Assembly: GCA_017560305.1 (NCBI GenBank)
Contig: JAFYOF010000016.1
Coordinates: forward strand, 28,602 to 92,601
Direction: 5' to 3'
DNA: 64,000 nucleotides
Origin: Alistipes sp.
GTDB taxonomy: Bacteria; Bacteroidota; Bacteroidia; Bacteroidales; Rikenellaceae
Shown piece by piece: positions 37,701 to 41,964 of this stretch (positions are counted from its first letter, which is position 1; the number at the start of each line of letters is the position of its first letter). The notes beneath the pieces were generated by a model that did not search any database, was not told the origin of the DNA, and worked only from the letters and a program-made list of their open reading frames with translations. Made by a program: the position numbers and the translations under genes.

Positions 37701-39244
37701 CCGATACGTTTTGCACCTATCACGTTGGCAAGTTTGCTCATATTGCCGAATGTAACAACCGGGTCAAGGTGAGCACCGAACATTTCCGAATAGTTCTCAA
37801 TGATAGAGTTGGCTTCGCCCTGCCAAATGGCACTGCCCCAAGTCTTGTCATTGCTGAAATCGTATGTTCCGTCCTCATTTACCACCACATCACCCAACTT
37901 GCGGTCGATGATGTCGGCAGTTGTCTTGCCAAACTGCACAGTATTCGTCATAAGGGGAGCACGAACGAGCAAGTCATCGCCCATTGTACCCATAGCCTTG
38001 ATAGTCCAATTACCTGCATACTGCCCAAAGCCCTTGATGCCGTTGTTCTTCACATAGGATTTGAAGCCCTGTTCAGCCATTTCCTCGACAACCTCTTTAC
38101 CGATTGCCTTTGTGGCTACTTTCGTTCCACCTTTGGCAAGTAGATTGACACCCTCGAAGCCACCGCCTGTGATAACAAAGTCAAGTATAAATGACGGCAT
38201 ATGTCCTGTCATCATACCTGCTCTGTTCCAAAAACTCGCATTGCCACCATACGCCTGTTCTGCTTGCTCCTTGTTATGGATTGCGCCCATCATTTCGTTG
38301 TATGCTTCACGCTCGCCATCTGTGGCATTATCGCCCATATGCTTGTCTGCGTGCATCATAGTCATAGCATCAAGCATATCGTTCATACCGAAATCCCACG
38401 TACGGAAATCACCGGCAATACGACCGAAGCCACGCCAAAAGCCTACATCTTCGCCCTGTTCACGTGCTTGTTGCTCTTGCAGGTCTTTGATGAGTTCTTC
38501 TGTTTGACGTATAGCCACGTCATACGCATTGCTCTCGGGGTCACTCTGCATCTGTCCTCGGTAGATGTCTCCACCAACGAACAGTCTGCCAATAGGGGTC
38601 AGTTTCTCCTCGTTGAACTTAACCGCTCTCTCGTGAGCACGGTTACCTGCTTCCGCTCTCTTGGCTTTGAGTTCCTCCAACTTTTGATTGGCACGTCTCA
38701 ACTGACCACTGACAGACATATCAGCCGCCTGTCGGTAGCGGAAACTCTCCATATCGGCAATACCCTTGCTTGTGTACCTGTTGCCAAGAGGGGTGATATA
38801 GGTTTTCTCTATCTTACCACTCTCGGGGTTATACTGCATCTTACCCTCTGCGGTCTGCCCGAAGCCGAGTTTGTTGCCCTCACGGTACTCACGCATAGTC
38901 TCCAAACGCTCATTGCTTTCGTCCAACATCTGCTGTGTACGGCGTTGCATCTGTGCAATACCTGCACTGAAACGCATTTTGTCCTGTTCAGTCAGTGCCG
39001 GTTGAGCTGCCGCCTCTACCTCGGGTTCTTCTGCCGTAGTGGATACAGGTGCAGCAGGTTGTTCGGGCTGTTTCGCCTCCTGTTGAGGCTGTGACATAAA
39101 CGTGGTGTAATCTGCCGACCTAACACGATACTTCTTCCCGTCACGCTCCATAATGGTTGAAGCGTCCGGGAAGTCTTTCATAAAGTTCTCAATGTGTTCG
39201 TCTTTCACATTGTACTTCTTTCCGTTGTATTCAAAAATAGGCAT
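22775..39244 (-). CDS. Giant polyvalent protein: ParB/DdrB-like, PPase-like, N6-MTase, SBNO helicase, zincin
   Basis: A 5,489-residue protein of the polyvalent class, thought to be packaged and injected with phage DNA. Approximate order: virion-type N-terminus (1-700); coiled coil (1150-1250); DdrB-like ParB domain with GNNRSDALRL (about 1353); low-complexity linker (1669-1798); kinase-like domain (1810-1960); inorganic-pyrophosphatase-like domain with YGYIRGTEGVDGDHIDVFL (about 2040); N6-adenine methylase with LEPTAGNGML (about 2750) and NPPFG (about 2808); second linker (2943-3051); Strawberry-notch SF2 helicase with GDQTGVGKG (about 3150), FLDESH (about 3305) and MIGRIDRTGQV (about 3688); zincin with HEAVAH, an HExxxH-type motif (about 4360); LPD38-like region (4560-5200) with a hydrophobic helix near 5158; charged coiled tail. 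It resembles DarB of phage P1 in combining methylase and helicase, so an anti-restriction role is plausible. It is last in the promoter-B unit. Confidence 0.9.
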   Translation of the reverse strand: MPIFEYNGKKYNVKDEHIENFMKDFPDASTIMERDGKKYRVRSADYTTFMSQPQQEAKQPEQPAAPVSTTAEEPEVEAAAQPALTEQDKMRFSAGIAQMQRRTQQMLDESNERLETMREYREGNKLGFGQTAEGKMQYNPESGKIEKTYITPLGNRYTSKGIADMESFRYRQAADMSVSGQLRRANQKLEELKAKRAEAGNRAHERAVKFNEEKLTPIGRLFVGGDIYRGQMQSDPESNAYDVAIRQTEELIKDLQEQQAREQGEDVGFWRGFGRIAGDFRTWDFGMNDMLDAMTMMHADKHMGDNATDGEREAYNEMMGAIHNKEQAEQAYGGNASFWNRAGMMTGHMPSFILDFVITGGGFEGVNLLAKGGTKVATKAIGKEVVEEMAEQGFKSYVKNNGIKGFGQYAGNWTIKAMGTMGDDLLVRAPLMTNTVQFGKTTADIIDRKLGDVVVNEDGTYDFSNDKTWGSAIWQGEANSIIENYSEMFGAHLDPVVTFGNMSKLANVIGAKRIGAVLSKADAGALSGIMGQTHQLFNKMGVSDYFGEVTEEYYGQMWRTMLNLDDAYQQNPDGSRTNLLATGKFHGDIWGGMALSMGLMGAGKHTLTGAQYMSMKHGVSKADSHATELLGKEVWESMRATIDLTTNDDMGAMAEAIINDKDFTPEERAAVLTYMERSMMMRGFNLATFAQSRGEQDGDVQAMNESYIDGYNMESSQEMNDAKNMLDYQRQRVSAIVDEDMLAFMDRNPMNAIAEVRANGVWNDEARATILDYLNAKQVYDGMLQRVRDDIDGRIDQSNAMVEARVNRSTGMIQGATMKVDDRRVYVVSGNLVPFADGSGIDHNASDESIIVRDAQTGALEQVSPDAVLNIDKALDPYIEKETAAEAIRQQYAQEAANRIDGVVTFNPGDTYTITGDDRQIQVQVVANEQGIVDNGDGTVNVSDGTNVFPLAKETIQQQVDEANLARLAQFEQARAEENAQVIQAEQEANRPQYSLNDVVSLTDENGTTVRGSITADADADGRFEVYTESPINGKRVNLFTRDELDNMLLEHNGVAFERPTVGNNGTENIPENGNNAPQNIPAMQRIPKDEQGNPIYEQADSDTAWDAIVEQTEGDEAMAQTVADAMVSDKEAALKKLEKGKSKGGATPAEKIAAEKERKAAIDAAKQELAIWQKIAGTANRRKMEVEAERRRVAEEAAALRKAEEEKMRAEREEAERIEREALNGVPDMVDDTPQDARARGYRRVSGHKIDRQEPVVGLQGKEITVKFSDSTLPTGRVAVIEAEQLQPSHVQGVRNPLHFIDEAQPKERNDEASVLSARKIAGNIRPEEITSSVTAYTGAPTVNARGEAIQGNNRSDALRLMWESYQEQAAKYKQYLMDHAEEFGLNAEDIAGMQHPVLVNMLDVEDADAITLGQFVAQDTESGGVERIKPKNALQRMGADMRSFANLLLKSADEETSFAGLVDNNGVDVLKWMSQKGYITPTQYRSAFDSKGNLSAEAKNDLRGIMYQSIFKGGSTRLEEMFNAMPAKAQKAILATAFRDYDSPSAERMIEEIQNSIRAYYALSQSADFVNAKTFKDARLAVEGWKIQYQIDDATGESYLPAENFSNFALLLATMYKGENQNIIQGTFNKLYDLIQGTQEENLFEQPDNTPRTLAQAIYETLNITYNGQQRSNVLVGDSSASQRGQQGSTGNAATGERIESGERTADSAGSIEAESTTGGETVHQLQSERKGLEQTLDGEREADSTGMADDATREVLGASNRGDLRVFEEGLDAERRRNTDDSERTRRTAESERLVNIAKQHGMYIPAEVTKTLTGKVPKRTGESVVYIDKEAGKVTKVKDPYAKSAMKSGVQPEDAAFEHLVHNLLFPETEYTFEGISESMGDVRIVLSQKYIPTYGQPTKEQIAEALAARGLFPEDNYSFGNELVSVTDVEGDNVLLGEDGTLYFIDPIIRFKKPLREIISTLGGGQEHTPTIGEQVQAAEAEVNTTPTDKQKEAGNYKKGHVQIGTFNVTIEQPRGSVRSGVDKGGKKWEVEMKNTYGYIRGTEGVDGDHIDVFLSNDIDGWNGRQVYVIDQRNADGSFDEHKVMLGFNDINEAEEAYLSNYEQGWQGLGAITGVAIEDFEKWIASSHRKTKAFAEYKSVKTTEGQSASADLDKRQNLANFNVGDVVRDYYDHKLYRIKKHSTNGVSTIAELDAEGNEVRTTTMNAHNNSRYSLAEAPTISQDTDQVSDQVGDAPYSIAPAQYTTKKGKVLDMHLVKFTGELSKEQQRAAKELAKADKGWYDREQGGFMMRSEESAKQLADTIIGNEEAVSEAQPVSMTDIQALNNGDVLFTEPQQVEQTDSEEKSPVWQYSIHVDKETGRTTLRRDDVSGIYPIGDARWQHTAESPEEMLDILRNPLNGMQDVLEAVGVTLENKIKTRELDRKSKEQAPTAETNPSGNRLVTDERYAELRERMRKKLGGQMNIGIDPEILAIGTEMAVYHLEKGARKFTEFAKAMVADLGDVIRPYLKAFYNGARNLPEVEGSEIATDMTSYDEVQTFDIANFDKTGIDAIATAETVTREAEVAQEVEVAQERIKKTRSAKNETKKKTVTSQEQTGGLFDDLFAETNKADAVLHRQFAMTVKADMLAALDNGTKPYRSILDLRKRASELGMEVDSDGRTDILLQELVEDGLVRAAREVIGRKGRNSRASYDLICKLYEMQPTIAARSSNRIKMQQYSTPLPMAWIANHFAMANKAGGKVLEPTAGNGMLVFTVPVEQVHANELDETRLDNLREQGFAEVTQQDATEPFEGGMQYDVVIANPPFGKREAVEYDGKMIPGLDPQITLNALASMKDDGRAAIIIGGNMEYASNGAIKSMKPFFTYLYDHYNVKGVIDMSGGLYAKQGTTFPTRMILIDGRRSDEERAQTAVYPPVESKAIRKAESFDDLYEIINEVLNSNEKTNGTEILRSRERQLASVNNETSGNTDGAGHREQPRKNDDVGSRRKPTKEHSDGSEQVLPRERRTNNADGETRAETPRDNAGGSRSVSDTDIQRVGTERVSTNGVGLKQTPTEHKKRTLTDEKSAYRPHNSAFSLNSVAPAAMVEAMDNVLTQIEAQHGSIDEFIRTELGYDTVEEAHQALAAEQMDSVAMAIYQMKQGQALIIGDQTGVGKGRQMAALIRWAVQRGEKPVFITQKADLFSDIYRDLVDVGSGDLVPFIFNSDGAMVDSKGNTVHKPLSSTEMAKVFASGTLPDEYDFAVLTYSQVNTGDAVSQQEMEEAAKKSGARTKKSKNVKNGKATPKATFLRAIAEDNYLFLDESHTAAGSSNTGAYLQSILRTAKAATFASATFAKRPDTMPLYAIRTAMSQAKVEPDKMISIIEKGGVTLQEIMSRELTNAGQMVRRERDMSDVITDWKTITDPETVRRARENYDRTIAAFNAIIKFQEDYVKPMIEALDMELAVMAESAGVKRGTDKMGVENVPFASKTYNYTKQLMLALKVDAIADEVEAEINAGRHPVIALESTMESSIKDYAAGEIIDEPTFSASLLKGLDTVMQYTVKDEDGNERHERYSPQALGPAGEKAYYELQDFIRESTSDIFISPLDAIIERLHEKGYKVGELTGRNMYVERNDDGRVVVKRRTDKDKKRMQREFNSGVLDVLILNKSASTGISLHASEKFSDQRQRSMIIAQPLSDINDYMQMIGRIDRTGQVHRGYYINLGLPVPAENRFLMMLSTKLKSLNANTTTSQDSESNDVEAPDLLNKYGSQVVVEYLRDNVEIYEKMGTPLKKGGLGGGRVQASELDEYKPQEDDARKVTGYVALLTTKEQEEFYDDVVRRYNELIKYLNDTGSNDLKINVMPLRAKTIERRVSSEGIDPNGSNPFARNSFVEKVEMDVLRKPMKADEIRKVIEQINRGVAPAEYLESVIEIIRKEDEARIAAEEERYEKAKAKAVEDIAKQTDKINGQKKRSEEEKRVAIENFIAETNEKVEAKHNDNILRLNQSSDQMMLRLRMFEVGKSYLVPDNLESMIFDFATPAIFCGYKTKDSKITASTTLAVFATLDGRRRIEIKLSQIDALRSIDKMTNDNWDAARATTLDNWDSQIPSETRKTGFIMTGNILQAIADTQDEYGGYPGQLISYTDIDGNVHDGILMPDKWNASMLKTSGAPLSSRLQQIKDYTPITSHDGKVEIMGSSWAKMFYLTVPKTKKDGAVYYENKTLLRAAGGNFYPYRGKLRADIPEERITEVVKELTKLGVKVKEEHHSDDALNREGVGSYTDDELAFENDPISKVLGKPRFTRKQRREFAERERQRMVARVENLAKKLNLDNVEIVTDASTLEGKKQRAKGFYTKSTGKITIVIPNHSSTFDVEQTLLHEAVAHYGLRQLFGKHFDTFLDNVFNNADEAIRRRIVELATKNGWDFRKATEEYLAMLAESTEFEAAHRTGWWQQIKDFFLNMLHKIGFEDFGGVTLTDNELRYILWRSYENLAEPGRYRSILGEAADVAKQYELKVGNYAVADNHAPTAAESDDELYRDGDPEIHERELARDRYERRVKSGMFQSREAMQDSMLGLKEAMHAILGKGTNIEDVDGFENAYLGENRLSSVNKAEADAFAHTLFKPMLDEVAKLAKSEGEREELTDYMMAKHGLERNAYMRNEAIKNGANDADQTDYAGLTALTGMDDVADAEAEAQRMVDDYEQAHDTTDLWDKVNAVSKAILQKSYDCGMMSKETFDKVSDMYEFYIPLRGFDEKTSADAYAYLTHKHSAFNAPIKKAEGRRSKADDPFANLQSMAESAIMQGNRNKLVKQRFLNFALNHPSDLVSVSDLWVEYDAVTDEWKPVFPDNIDSTDTPDEVEQKMQDFETKMEQLAQQHPNQYKRGKDAINIPYRIVESRDMRQHQVVVKRGGRDYVITINGNPRAAQALNGQTNPDNDMSGAIGAILRAGEKINRQLSAFYTTRNPDFIVSNFMRDLLYTNTMTWIKESPNYAWRFHRNYLMVNPVKMKRLLARYRKGTLDMSDKTDAMFYQFMMNGGETGYANIRDIEQHKNDIRKELKRAGGKLKIGKAFSLLAERFDELNRAVENCARFAAFVTSRELGRSIDRAIYDAKEISVNFNKKGSGAKFYDSTGQTRAGNASALVSGLGRSGYVFWNAAIQGTTNFGRQLKRHPAKAFTGMAAMFLLGAIVAYLGGDDDEDDKNAYYNLPEYVRRSNILFRAGDSWISIPLPIEYRAMYGMGELMTSVLSGKEHLTGGEIAEAIAGQATQILPIDFLEGGGGLNAFVPSAAKPLWEAYVAEKSWTGMPLYKDTPYNKDMPEWTKAYKSTNKYIVGLASAMNEATGGDPYTKGGIDFNPAKVEYMLNGYFGGVFGTIDKLTKTAETIVGEREYDPRSILLVNRLVKAGDERTEYRAVNNEYFRLKEEHDRLKTRLKHYEEDTDNGIFDYAEKIDFLYNSPEYERYEIFEDYRKDIDDLYDELKEAVDDEERKDIEAELNELKKEMISEMEYTRKRK
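30091..30417 (-). CDS. Candidate overprinted gene inside polyvalent gene (linker 2)
   Basis: A 108-codon frame, +1 relative to the giant polyvalent gene and on the same strand. It covers giant-protein residues 2943-3051, the low-complexity linker between methylase and helicase. It starts at an ATG after an A/T-rich stretch (ATTAAACTCTA) like Bacteroidetes translation start regions, and ends just before the helicase domain. The product (MKRQMEQKYYVAEKGSWHLS...) has balanced residues, aromatic and hydrophobic positions, helical middle and no cysteine, while the giant frame here is polar linker. Either frame could be the older one. Because A/G-rich linker codons naturally give Q, E, K and M in the +1 frame, this could be chance. 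Confidence 0.35.
   Translation of the reverse strand: MKRQMEQKYYVAEKGSWHLSITKHPGTLTEQDIVNNLERMMMLEAEENQQKSIRTEANRFYQENVERIMQMVKPGQKLQEITQEEAEVYLTLTFSEWEQSEFPQTEWD
33850..34239 (-). CDS. Candidate overprinted gene inside polyvalent gene (linker 1)
   Basis: A 129-codon frame, again +1 relative to the giant gene, over residues 1669-1798: the S/T/G/E/R-rich linker between the DdrB/ParB-type region and the kinase-like domain. The ATG at 34239 follows an A/T-rich leader (GAAACATTAAACATTACC), similar to the start region of the other nested frame (GAAGTATTAAAC). The product (MDNSEAMYWLAIVQQANEGS...) is predicted helical with regularly placed hydrophobics, tryptophans and no proline-poor anomalies, unlike a typical shadow frame. 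Same relative frame and same linker placement as the other candidate support a real gene. Nothing in the sequence proves translation. Confidence 0.4.
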   Translation of the reverse strand: MDNSEAMYWLAIVQQANEGSKEAQEMLQQENELRVENGQPTVQEALKQKAQQAAKPYINSNPNEKDLNKLLMENGKQTAQEWLMTQPEKYWERATEAIYECLKKGWTLNEGGILMTARELDAQRNPKGW

Positions 39245-39253
39245 AGTTGTTAA

Positions 39254-40486
39254 TTATTTACCGGGAACATAATCAATTACCTCATCATCGCCACCGCCAT
39301 TAGGGCTGTACTCCACAACATCGTCCTCATCGCTGCTGACCTCGCTCGTCATCGTTGCAGGGTCAATACCAGAGAGCGTGAGCATAATCTGCGAAGCCTT
39401 TGCCGACTTGTGCCAATTCTGCTTCACGTAGTCCTCTTTCTTCTGCGGAGTGTCGAGTTTCTTCATTTGTCTATCCCACTTCTTGCGTTCATTCTCGTCA
39501 GTAGGGGCGAGGTCTTGCAACATCGCATCATATACCTGCTGCATCGAGCCTTTCCAAACATTTTCGTAGATAGCCACCTGATTGCCGTTTCCATCAGCGA
39601 AGCCAAGTTGTTTACCACGCACACCCTTTGCACGAGTTGCAGCAGCCTGTTCACGGCGAACGGCAACATTATCGTTGTGTTGAGTGACTTGGAAGTTGTG
39701 TGAACGGTCGGCACGGCGTTTGTTCTCGTCAAATGTCGCTTGCCAACGTCTGTTTTCTTCCTCTGTGCGTGCTTTCTTGTCTGCTTGCTCTTGGGTGTAG
39801 CGTTCATCAGCAATGCGGTCACGCTCGTTGCGGTGCTGAATGCTCTCCTTGTACCTTTGACGTGCTTCCTCGTCAAGTCCGAGCTGTCTTTGCCAACTGC
39901 GTTTAGCGTTCGCTGCCGCTTCGTCAGCCTGTCGGGCTTTAATCAGTCCATTGGTGTATGCAGCCGTCTTCTCGTCACGGTCTTTCACCATCTTGTCGTA
40001 ACTGACCTTTGCACGTTCCGAAAGAGTATTCTTTCCATCATACATATTCGGAGCATACTGCGAAGCAAAATAAAGGTTAGAGAGAGCTGTAATGCCGTCA
40101 CCAATGGCGGCGAAGATTTGGGCACGTTTCTGTTTCTTCTTCTCCTTTTCGAGTTCCTCGGGAGTAGGAGGAGTGTACGGATTGAGTTTCTTGTATAAGT
40201 CCTCATATCCACCGCCACCACCGCCACCACCCCCACCGCCCTGCATCGTGCCTGTTGCCTTTGGTTTCTCGGTTGCTTCGGGTTTCTTCACTACTGTTGG
40301 AGAATTTACAGGGGCATTATCTCCCGAGTTCTGTTCTGCCCACTCCTGTGAGCCTTTCGGTGGATTGCTGTTTCCGCCTCCTGCATTATCTCCCGAGTTC
40401 TGTTCTGCCCACTCCTGTGAGCCTTTCGGTGCGCCACCTCCACCACTTGGAGGGCTACCGCCTAAAATTTCGTCCAATGTAGCCAT
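39254..40486 (-). CDS. Internal virion protein with repeats and polyglycine
   Basis: A 410-residue protein. The N-terminus has two copies of a 16-residue unit (PKGSQEWAEQNSGDNA) encoded by a perfect 49-bp direct repeat. A proline/threonine region and a run of 11 glycines near residue 90 follow. Residues 105-300 are a strongly charged coiled coil (EELEKEKKKQKRAQIFAAIG, EEARQRYKESIQHRNERDRIAD), and the C-terminus is acidic (DEDDVVEYSPNGG). Placement directly between a small glycine-rich virion protein and the polyvalent giant suggests a protein packaged in the capsid and ejected with DNA, similar in role to the P22 ejection proteins. That function is inference. The gaps to neighbouring genes are 12 bp and 9 bp. 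Confidence 0.65.
   Translation of the reverse strand: MATLDEILGGSPPSGGGGAPKGSQEWAEQNSGDNAGGGNSNPPKGSQEWAEQNSGDNAPVNSPTVVKKPEATEKPKATGTMQGGGGGGGGGGGYEDLYKKLNPYTPPTPEELEKEKKKQKRAQIFAAIGDGITALSNLYFASQYAPNMYDGKNTLSERAKVSYDKMVKDRDEKTAAYTNGLIKARQADEAAANAKRSWQRQLGLDEEARQRYKESIQHRNERDRIADERYTQEQADKKARTEEENRRWQATFDENKRRADRSHNFQVTQHNDNVAVRREQAAATRAKGVRGKQLGFADGNGNQVAIYENVWKGSMQQVYDAMLQDLAPTDENERKKWDRQMKKLDTPQKKEDYVKQNWHKSAKASQIMLTLSGIDPATMTSEVSSDEDDVVEYSPNGGGDDEVIDYVPGK
40314..40431. repeat. Perfect 49-bp direct repeat in coding sequence
   Basis: Two identical 49-bp copies (40314-40362 and 40383-40431) separated by 20 bp, period 69 bp, so translation stays in frame. They encode the duplicated PKGSQEWAEQNSGDNA unit of the gene at 39254-40486. 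Identity at every position suggests recent duplication or gene conversion. Confidence 0.9.
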
Positions 40487-40498
40487 AGTTCAGAAGAT

Positions 40499-40996
40499 TT
40501 AGAACGCACCGGCGATGCTTGAACCGACATTAGCAACACCCTGTACAGCCTGTGCAACCGCTTGTGCCTTGCCAATCTCAATGTTGTTGAGCTGTTCCAT
40601 AAATGCAGTGTCATTCTGCATATAGGTAGCCTCGATGTTGTCTTTGCGTGCCTCGGCATTAGCCGCAATCTGCGATGTTGCATCGGCAAGAGCCTCGTTG
40701 TTGGCTGCTTTCGCTGCCGCAACACTCTCGTCAGTACCGCCCATCACAGCCGCCGAACCTGCTGCCGCCTTGTTACGTTGTTTGATACTTTCTTCGGTTT
40801 GTGTTAGAATGCGTTGGGCATCGGCACGTTGAGTAGCGTCCTCATTGTACCTTTGGTCGTACCAATCTTGGTTTTTCTTACGTTGAGCCTCAACATTCTT
40901 TTTCGCTTTTTTCATTGCCTTCGAGGCGGAGATACCCCCGAAGATAGCACCTCCTGCGCTAAGTGCTCCGCCGACAATGCTTCCAATTAAACCCAT
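40499..40996 (-). CDS. Small internal virion / ejection-type protein
   Basis: A 165-residue protein, first gene of the unit ending in the polyvalent giant. The N-terminus is a glycine- and alanine-rich hydrophobic segment (MGLIGSIVGGALSAGGAIFGG), then basic sequence (ASKAMKKAKKNVEAQRKKNQ) and a long helical alanine- and glutamine-rich rod, ending in a second glycine/alanine-rich hydrophobic stretch (VQGVANVGSSIAGAF). This design resembles podovirus internal proteins that pass into the host envelope during ejection. The role is inferred. It begins about 34 nt after the expected start of phage promoter B. Confidence 0.6.
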   Translation of the reverse strand: MGLIGSIVGGALSAGGAIFGGISASKAMKKAKKNVEAQRKKNQDWYDQRYNEDATQRADAQRILTQTEESIKQRNKAAAGSAAVMGGTDESVAAAKAANNEALADATSQIAANAEARKDNIEATYMQNDTAFMEQLNNIEIGKAQAVAQAVQGVANVGSSIAGAF

Positions 40997-41036
40997 AGAT
41001 TTGAATTTTGAGATGTTAAAAGTTATACGTACCCTG

Positions 41037-41083
41037 CAAAACTAATCACATATCTTTGGGGCATCGTTTTATCTTTTTACGCA
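41037..41083 (-). promoter_or_regulatory. Phage late promoter, copy B (internal virion unit)
   Basis: On the minus strand TGCGTAAAAAGATAA (41083 to 41069), 24 bp, then TAGTTTTG (41044 to 41037). The upstream element is identical to copy A over 15 bases. It precedes the unit 40996 to 22775 that encodes two internal virion proteins and the polyvalent giant. Confidence 0.75.
41051..41058 (+). promoter_or_regulatory. Plus-strand -7 box for the small gene at 41088
   Basis: TATCTTTG matches TAnnTTTG and lies about 30 bp before the start codon at 41088. It overlaps the spacer of the divergent phage promoter B, so the two directions could compete or be co-regulated. Confidence 0.45.
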
Positions 41084-41087
41084 TAGG

Positions 41088-41369
41088 ATGGCAAAAGGCA
41101 AGAAAACAGGAGGAAGACAGGCAGGTACACCAAACAAGGCTTCTGCCGCAGTACGTGGGGCAATCGCAAAGATGCTCGACGACTATTTCACGTCCGAAAC
41201 TTTCGTCAATGACATTGCAGAGTTAGAGCCAAAGGATAGAGTTGCGGCAATGGAGAAGTTCGCCGCATACGTATCGCCAAAATTACAGACTACAACCCTC
41301 GATATGACAGTAGAGAACAAAAAGACTATCGAGGACAAATTGGCAGAACTCTCTGATGATGAGGAATGA
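41088..41369 (+). CDS. Small phage protein, possible small terminase-like
   Basis: A 93-residue protein. The basic N-terminus (MAKGKKTGGRQAGTPNKASA) matches a pattern common in small terminase subunits and DUF5681-type proteins of phages. Then comes a helical core (VRGAIAKMLDDYFTSETFVNDIAELEPKDRVAAMEKFAAY) and an acidic C-terminus (EDKLAELSDDEE). It could bind DNA as a small terminase subunit, but it is over 20 kb away from the large subunit, which is atypical, and the plus-strand gene at 17202 is a competitor for that role. It lies divergent to the internal virion unit. Only moderate confidence in the name; the gene itself looks real. Confidence 0.6.
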   Translation: MAKGKKTGGRQAGTPNKASAAVRGAIAKMLDDYFTSETFVNDIAELEPKDRVAAMEKFAAYVSPKLQTTTLDMTVENKKTIEDKLAELSDDEE

Positions 41370-41442
41370 TTTATCTAAACTCATCTACTTTAGAAGCGGA
41401 GGTCAGCACCTCAAAGGGGTTAGTTAAAATACAGTTTGTTTG

Positions 41443-41469
41443 TAGCGGTGTCAGCAATGAACACCGCTA
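41443..41469 (+). terminator. Possible terminator after the small plus-strand gene
   Basis: TAGCGGTGT (41443-41451) pairs with ACACCGCTA (41461-41469), a 9-bp stem with a 9-base loop. The following sequence TTCTTG is only weakly T-rich, so termination strength is doubtful. It adjoins the TGTACA repeat block. Confidence 0.45.
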
Positions 41470-41745
41470 TTCTTGTACAATTATTGTTATTTCTTCGGAA
41501 GAAATGCGGATAAATGTACAATTATAGCCCATAAATGTACATAAATGCGCAAATAACATCAATTCCTGCACAAACGATGTCAAACACGCCTCGTAAACCT
41601 ATGTTTTAAGCACATATTTAGGCGCACAATTACGCCACCTCAACACCTTTATTCTTGTACATTTATAGCAATAACTTCGGAAGAAATAGGGTATAACTGT
41701 ACAATAATCGCAATAAATGTACAGTTATGGGGCATTTCTTCGGAT
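41469..41745. repeat. TGTACA array with two 80-bp imperfect repeats
   Basis: Two copies of an approximately 79-bp unit (41469-41547 and 41651-41729) share ATTCTTGTACA at the left, CTTCGGAAGAAAT in the middle and two further TGTACA sites. TGTACA occurs at 41474, 41515, 41536, 41656, 41698 and 41718. A perfect 17-base palindrome ATTTCTTCGGAAGAAAT lies at 41489-41505, with variants at 41674 and 41733. TGTACAA-type sites recur on the other side of the integrase gene near 43552-43602. This suggests protein-binding sites, for example integrase arm sites, excisionase sites or repressor operators. Confidence 0.7.
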
Positions 41746-41964
41746 TAACTCCGTAAAAATGCAACAAAGAAGAGGAAAGTATATAGAATATATAGTAAAT
41801 ATATATATCTACTACTACATCTACTATATAGGGAGAAACAAGATTTTTTGAGAATTTTTGAAAGGAGAAAGAGAAAAGAAAAGTTGCGCCAAAAGAAAAG
41901 AGAAAGCCCACAAAGAGAAAACTCCTTGCAGGCTTGCATCATATTCGTGACTTCACGAAAAAGG

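Larger units (their letters stand above)
41370..41964. other. Noncoding region beside the integrase gene
   Basis: This 595-bp stretch has no convincing gene. It holds the possible terminator (41443-41469), the TGTACA repeat block (41469-41745), an A/T-rich section with TATATA runs (about 41776-41835) and a purine-rich section (41845-41930). A short inverted repeat TTCGTG/CACGAA lies at 41944-41959. The few open frames here are short, in A/T-rich sequence and without credible composition. Confidence 0.7.

Noticed and set aside
40314..40431. Direct repeat as a CRISPR or mobile-element footprint
   Set aside because: Only two copies, in frame within a coding gene, and encode a duplicated peptide unit; no spacers or leader.
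41663..41942. Short A/T-rich frames left of the integrase
   Set aside because: Strings of F, L, Y, S from low-complexity A/T sequence; no start context and no conservation signal.
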